The translations under genes and the position numbers were made by a program. A model generated the notes under the pieces. The model did no database searches and was not told the origin of the DNA. It saw nothing but the letters and a program-made list of their open reading frames with translations. 41,932 nucleotides of DNA, from assembly GCA_016789955.1 (NCBI GenBank), contig JAEUPB010000063.1, positions 1-41,932 on the forward strand, given 5' to 3'. Position 1 is the stretch's first letter; every line of letters starts with the position of its first letter. This DNA is from Rubrivivax sp. (GTDB lineage Bacteria; Pseudomonadota; Gammaproteobacteria; Burkholderiales; Burkholderiaceae_C). Below, piece after piece: positions 35,921 to 41,932 of the stretch.

Positions 35921-35983
35921 GGGCTGCGCCCAGCCCGCCCCCCGCGGGGGTTTAAGGTGCCGGGCAGAGACCGTTCACCTTAA
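35921..35983. terminator. Stacked inverted repeats at a convergent gene junction (candidate bidirectional terminator)
   Basis: Three consecutive inverted repeats fill the gap between two convergent genes. GGGCTG/CAGCCC lies at 35921-35936. CCCCCG/CGGGGG at 35939-35950 is followed by TTT. TTAAGGTG/CACCTTAA lies at 35952-35983, with a 16-nt loop. The position suggests transcription termination from both sides, but the T runs are very short. Confidence 0.45.
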
Positions 35984-36027
35984 GAGCGGCCGGCGCGCGC
36001 CCTGCGGCGGCGCGCGGGGCCCGTGGA

Positions 36028-38249
<2,222 letters not shown>

Positions 38250-38253
<4 letters not shown>

Positions 38254-38987
38254 GCGGCCATCTCCTCGCCGAGGTAGGCCTCGATCACTTCGGGGTGCCG
38301 CACGATCTCCGCCGGCGCGCCGTCCGCCAGCTTGCGGCCCTGGTGCAGCACGAGCACGCGCTCGACGTGCCGCAGCAGCGTGGTCACCGCGTGCTCGATC
38401 CAGATCACGGTGATCTCCAGCTCGTCGCGCAGGCGGCGGATGAGCTGTGCCATCGACTCCACCTCGGCCTCGGTGAGACCGGCGGCCACCTCGTCGAGCA
38501 TCAGCAGCTTCGGCCGCGTGGCCAGCGCCATGCCGATCTCGAGCAGCCGCTGCTGCGACGGCGTGATCGCCGCGGCCGGCAGCGCCGCCTGTCCGGCCAG
38601 GCCGATCAGGTTCAGGATGGCCGTGGCGTCCTTCAGCAGCCACGGCGCGCTGCGGCCGCGGCCGGCGAACTGCAGCCCGAAGTCGACGTTGGCTTCCACG
38701 CTCAGGTCGCCGAACACGCGCGGCGTCTGGAAGGTGCGGGCCACGCCTTCGCGCGCGAAGCGGTGCGGGTTGCCCGACAGGCGACGGCCCGACGCGTACA
38801 GCTCGCCGGCCGTGGGCGCGATCACGCCCGAGAGCGCGTTGAAGAAGGTGGTCTTGCCGGCGCCGTTCGGGCCGATGATGCCCACGAGTTCACCCGCCGC
38901 GAAAGCGGCGCTCACGGCGTCGACGGCGGTGAGCCCGCCGAATCGCACCGTCAACCCGCGGGCTTCGAGCAGCGGGTGGCCGTTCAT
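38250..38987 (-). CDS. livG: Branched-chain amino acid-type ABC transporter ATPase LivG
   Basis: This 245-residue cytoplasmic ATPase carries Walker A (GPNGAGKTTFFNAL), Q-loop region ARTFQTPRVFG, Walker B (LLMLDEVAAGL) with the catalytic Glu, and the H-loop in VIWIEHAV. The signature is ITPSQQRLLEIG rather than LSxGQ; degenerate signatures of this kind occur in some LivG subfamilies, so I do not regard it as damage. It overlaps livM upstream and the LivF-ALDH frame downstream by 4 nt each. It pairs with LivF to power the LivH-LivM permease. Confidence 0.95.
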
Positions 38988-40042
38988 GCGGCGCGGCCCT
39001 CGGCATCGTCGGCATCGGCGCCCCGGCGGCGCCGCTCGTCGCGCCGGTCGCGGGCGGCGCGCTGCTCGCGCCACCAGCCGTGGATGTCGTCGCGCCACTG
39101 CCGCAGCGTGGCCATGCGCAGCGAGGCCAGCCCGCCCGGCAGCCACAGCACCGACAGGATCAGCAGCAGCCCCAGCGTCACCATGTACAGCTGCGGCAGC
39201 TGCAGCCGCAGCGTCTCGGCCAGCAGGCTGAACACCACCGCGGCCACCAGCGGGCCCCACAGTGTGGCCACGCCGCCGATCAGCGCGATCAGCACGGTCT
39301 GGAAGCCGATGAAGGGGTTGAAGACGGTGGCCGGGTCGATGTAGGTCCAGCGCACGCTCATCGCCGCGCCCACCGCACCGGCGAACGCCGCGGTGATCGC
39401 GAAGCCCACGACCTTCACGAGCCGCGTGTTCACGCCCAGCGTCTGCGCACGCTGCTCGTCGGCGCCGATGCCGGCCATCGCCAGGCCCAGCCGCGTGCGG
39501 CGCACGATCATCGAGGTGGCCACCGCCGCCACCGCCAGCAGCAGCACGGTGTAGTACACCGTGTCGCGCTCGGGCGTGGCGGTGAGCACGCGGCCCACGG
39601 TGCCCGTGACCTGCTTCTCCCAGGTGGTGACGGCATGGCGGATCAGTTCGGTCATGCCGAAGGTCAGCACCGCGAAGTAGGTCCCGCGCAGGTGCAGCAC
39701 CGCGCTGCCCATCGCCACCGCCACCACGGCGGCCACGCCGGCGCCCAGCGCCACCAAAGCCGGCCATGCGAACTGTTCGAGGCCCAGCGCCGCCACGTAG
39801 GCGCCGATGCCGAAGAACGCCGCCGTGGCCAGCGACAGGTAGCGCGTGGCGCCGCAGAACAGCGTCCAGCTCGTCGCCAGCGCCACGTACATCAGGCAGG
39901 TCAGCGCCATCGACACCGCGAAGTCGCTGCCCAGGCCCGGCACGGCCAGCGCCCAGCCGGTCAATGCGAACAACACCAGCGCGTCGCGGCCGAGGTTCGT
40001 GCGGTCCAGCAGCCAGCGGCGGCTGCGCGAGGTGCTGCTCAT
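38984..40042 (-). CDS. livM: Branched-chain amino acid-type ABC permease LivM
   Basis: This 352-residue inner-membrane permease has about eight to ten hydrophobic helices. LivM hallmarks are LSLATAAFFGIGAYVAALG, GTYFAVLTFGMTELIR, the cytoplasmic coupling segment RLGLAMAGIGADEQRAQTLGV (seen as RTRLGLAMAGIGADEQRA) and VLIALIGGVATLWGPLV. A long Arg/Asp-rich cytosolic tail of about 40 residues follows the last helix, which is longer than usual. It starts 15 bp after livH and overlaps livG by 4 nt. Confidence 0.94.
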   Translation of the reverse strand: MSSTSRSRRWLLDRTNLGRDALVLFALTGWALAVPGLGSDFAVSMALTCLMYVALATSWTLFCGATRYLSLATAAFFGIGAYVAALGLEQFAWPALVALGAGVAAVVAVAMGSAVLHLRGTYFAVLTFGMTELIRHAVTTWEKQVTGTVGRVLTATPERDTVYYTVLLLAVAAVATSMIVRRTRLGLAMAGIGADEQRAQTLGVNTRLVKVVGFAITAAFAGAVGAAMSVRWTYIDPATVFNPFIGFQTVLIALIGGVATLWGPLVAAVVFSLLAETLRLQLPQLYMVTLGLLLILSVLWLPGGLASLRMATLRQWRDDIHGWWREQRAARDRRDERRRRGADADDAEGRAA

Positions 40043-40057
40043 GGGGGCTCAGAACCT

Positions 40058-40936
40058 CTAGCGCTTGTTGAAGAGACCGTTGGGCTTCCACAGCAGCACG
40101 CCGATGAACACGGCGTACGACAGCAGCGATTTCATCGACGGGCTCGTGTAGTGCATGCCCACGGCCTCGATGACCCCCAGGGCCAGGCCGCCGGCCAGCG
40201 CCCCGCCCATGCTGCCGAATCCGCCCAGCGTGATGACGATCAGCGCCGTCACCGTGTAGGGCTCGCCCATCGCCGGCGTGATCGTGTAGGTCATCGAGAG
40301 CAGGCAGCCCGCCACGCCCGAGAGCCCCAGGCCCACGCCGAACATCAGCGGGTGCAAGCGCTCGGTATCGATGCCCATCAGCTGCGCGCCGGTGGGCGAC
40401 TGCATCAGCGCGCGCACGCCCTTGCCCAGCAGCGTGCGGCGCAGCACGACGATCAGCGCCGCGCTGGCCGCCATCGCCAGCACGAACAGCACCAGCTTGT
40501 TGCCGGCGAACTGCGCCCCACCCAGCGCCACCGGCTCGGCCAGGTAGTCGTAGCCACGCAGGTCGCCGCCCCAGGCGAGCTGCGCCCCGTTCTGCACCAC
40601 GAACATCAGCCCGAAGCTCACCATCAGCGAACGCGCCTCGAAGATGTCCACCGTCGGGCTGGTGCGCGTGAGGCGCCGGAACGCGAACCGGTGCACGACC
40701 AGCCCCACGCTCAGCAGCACCAGGAAGCACACCGGCACCATCAGCACCGGCGACAGCCCCCACGCGGTGTGCGCCATCCACGTCAGGAAGGCACCCAGCA
40801 TCAGGAACTCGCCGTGCGCGATGTTCAGGATGCGCATCAGCCCGTACTGCAGATTCAGCCCCAGCGCCACGAGCGCGTACACGCCCCCGACGATGAGGCC
40901 GGAGGCGATCAGTTCGAGCCAGGCACCGGCGCTCAC
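40058..40936 (-). CDS. livH: Branched-chain amino acid-type ABC permease LivH
   Basis: This 292-residue inner-membrane permease has about eight helices. The N-terminal segment LIASGLIVGGVYALVALGLN, followed by MRILNIAHGEFLMLGAF, is diagnostic of LivH. The coupling loop LLGKGVRALMQSPTGAQLMGI and the late ITLGGFGSMGGALAGGLALG complete the picture. It lies 13 bp downstream of the substrate-binding protein gene and 15 bp upstream of livM, in one operon. Confidence 0.95.
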   Translation of the reverse strand: MSAGAWLELIASGLIVGGVYALVALGLNLQYGLMRILNIAHGEFLMLGAFLTWMAHTAWGLSPVLMVPVCFLVLLSVGLVVHRFAFRRLTRTSPTVDIFEARSLMVSFGLMFVVQNGAQLAWGGDLRGYDYLAEPVALGGAQFAGNKLVLFVLAMAASAALIVVLRRTLLGKGVRALMQSPTGAQLMGIDTERLHPLMFGVGLGLSGVAGCLLSMTYTITPAMGEPYTVTALIVITLGGFGSMGGALAGGLALGVIEAVGMHYTSPSMKSLLSYAVFIGVLLWKPNGLFNKR

Positions 40937-40949
40937 CGGGTGGGCGGGA

Positions 40950-41932
40950 TCAGGACCATGCCGGCTTCTGCGCCACCAGCGGCGCGGTAGCGATGGCCTT
41001 GGGCCACACCACCTCGAACTCGCCCTTCTGCCACTGGCTCACCGAGCCCGGCGTGCCGACGTTCTCGCTGCCGGCGAACTTGATCTTGCCGAGGATGGTG
41101 CCGTGCTCTCCGCCGGCCACGTAGTCGCGGATGGCCTTGCGGTCCAGCCCCACCTTGCCCACCGCGGCGGTGAGGATCTCCAGCGCCGCCCAGCAGGCGC
41201 CGCTGGCCCAGCGGTCGGGCTCCTTGGCGGCGCCGAACTTCTTCACGTGGGCGTCGAAGTAGGCCTTGGCGCCGGGGCTGGTCTTGCCGTTCCACGAGCC
41301 CATGCCGAGCACGCCTTCGGCGCTGGCCTGCATCACGTTGCGGTAGAGCTGGAACGCGGTGCCGACGCTGGCGTAGAAGAACTTCGGGTTGAAGCCGATC
41401 TCCTTGCTCTGGCGGCTGGCGAGGATGGTGTCGGGCGGGTAGGTCAGGCCGACGAAGGCGTCCGGGTTCTTGTCCTTCATCGAGCGCAGCACCGGGGCGA
41501 GATCCTTCACCCCCAGCGGGTAGCTCTTGTCCTCGACGATCGTGATGCCGCTGCCCTGCACGGCGACCTTCAGCGCGGCGTAGTTCTCCAGGCCGAAGAG
41601 GTCGTCGACGTAGATCACCGCCATGCTCTTCACGCCGTTGGCTTTCAGCATCTCCACCAGCGCTTCCATCATCGGCTTGGGCTGCTGCAGCATGAGGAAG
41701 AAGTACGGCAGCTTCATCTCGACCAGCCGCCGGCTCAGCGCGGTGGGCGCGAGGAACGGAGAGCCATGCTTGTTGGCCAGCGGCGCGACGGCGAAGTTGG
41801 CGTTGCTGCCCCAGGGCGGCAGCACGAGGTCGACCTTGTCGCTGCCCATCAGCTTCTCGTAGGTGCGCACGCAGGTCTCGACGTTGCTCTGGTCGTCGCT
41901 GCTGATCAGCTCGATCTGCCGTTTCGTGCCCT
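40950..41932 (-). CDS. ABC transporter substrate-binding protein (Leu/Ile/Val-binding type), partial
   Basis: This is the C-terminal 327 or so residues of a periplasmic type I binding protein; the signal peptide and first strands lie beyond 41932. The visible frame continues upstream of the candidate GTG at 41870 to the window edge (GTKRQIELISSDDQSN), so that GTG is internal. Recognisable segments are LPPWGSNANFAVAPLANKH, then MAVIYVDDLFGLENYAALK and AFVGLTYPPDTILASRQ, all in the Peripla_BP_6 arrangement. Aromatic-acid-binding members exist in this family; with an aromatic aldehyde dehydrogenase in the operon, such a ligand is plausible but unproven. Confidence 0.92.
   Translation of the reverse strand, partial: GTKRQIELISSDDQSNVETCVRTYEKLMGSDKVDLVLPPWGSNANFAVAPLANKHGSPFLAPTALSRRLVEMKLPYFFLMLQQPKPMMEALVEMLKANGVKSMAVIYVDDLFGLENYAALKVAVQGSGITIVEDKSYPLGVKDLAPVLRSMKDKNPDAFVGLTYPPDTILASRQSKEIGFNPKFFYASVGTAFQLYRNVMQASAEGVLGMGSWNGKTSPGAKAYFDAHVKKFGAAKEPDRWASGACWAALEILTAAVGKVGLDRKAIRDYVAGGEHGTILGKIKFAGSENVGTPGSVSQWQKGEFEVVWPKAIATAPLVAQKPAWS

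Noticed and set aside
39080-40990. 636-residue plus-strand open frame opposite livM and livH
   Set aside because: Gln/His/Arg-rich antisense shadow; the minus strand encodes obvious permeases.
41870-41932. GTG at 41870 as the start of the substrate-binding protein
   Set aside because: The frame stays open to the window edge with sequence typical of the family (IELISSDDQSN), and no signal peptide follows the GTG; the gene is simply cut by the window.

Overview
The window is very GC-rich chromosomal DNA (about 70% G+C by eye, not counted), densely packed, with many 4-nt ATGA start/stop overlaps and long antisense shadow frames. The chemoreceptor type, the Liv-type ABC cluster with an aromatic-aldehyde dehydrogenase, the AhpC/AhpF pair and the MFS and LepB subfamilies together suggest a Burkholderiales betaproteobacterium, perhaps Rubrivivax/Leptothrix/Comamonadaceae-like. 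This is inference from gene flavour; no rRNA or other taxonomic marker is present. I see no transposase, integrase, phage gene, tRNA, rRNA or CRISPR array.

Layout. (1) 1-5338, minus: a cation-transport operon, yrbG-like Ca2+/Na+ exchanger > mrpAB > mrpC > mrpD (runs off the left edge). (2) 5424-7839: a small coiled-coil protein, divergent from a methyl-accepting chemotaxis protein whose reading frame is broken near its N-terminus by one TGA. (3) 7879-10239, minus: ahpC-ahpF peroxide defence with a recognisable promoter and OxyR-like operator. (4) 10256-20760: a dienelactone hydrolase-like protein, DacB (PBP4), a GNAT acetyltransferase, a YbfB-type MFS transporter, a lipoprotein amidohydrolase with an LD-carboxypeptidase, an EamA transporter, an SRPBCC protein, an M15-like lipoprotein peptidase, a secreted alpha/beta hydrolase and a CitE-like lyase. 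(5) 20832-24002, plus: a DUF2834-like membrane protein, then a MerR regulator translationally coupled to a VIT/von Willebrand A protein. (6) 24019-33019: a LepB paralogue, a 2[4Fe-4S] ferredoxin, a PAS histidine kinase, a five-gene minus-strand run (DUF2059, P-loop kinase, crotonase, two unknowns), then a membrane protein, a SnoaL-like protein, a CPT-like kinase, a methyltransferase and a VanX-type dipeptidase. (7) 33187-35906, plus: an exported caspase-like protein, a predicted outer-membrane beta-barrel and a SnoaL-like exported protein. (8) 36028-41932, minus: a branched-chain-amino-acid-type ABC importer (substrate-binding protein > LivH > LivM > LivG > LivF) in which LivF reads in frame, without a stop, into a vanillin/salicylaldehyde-type aldehyde dehydrogenase.

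How the genes work together. The first operon couples Ca2+/Na+ exchange to Na+/H+ antiport. ahpC and ahpF form a complete peroxide-reducing pair. The ABC cluster plus dehydrogenase suggests uptake and oxidation of an aromatic substrate. Four separate peptidoglycan-peptide or D-Ala-type peptidases lie within 22 kb. The observations most worth following are the LivF-ALDH fused frame, the nonsense codon in the chemoreceptor, the MerR-VIT/VWA pair with its near-leaderless promoter, a crotonase lacking both usual glutamates, and the exported caspase next to a beta-barrel. Most of the window is ordinary housekeeping and accessory metabolism; I do not see a defence island.
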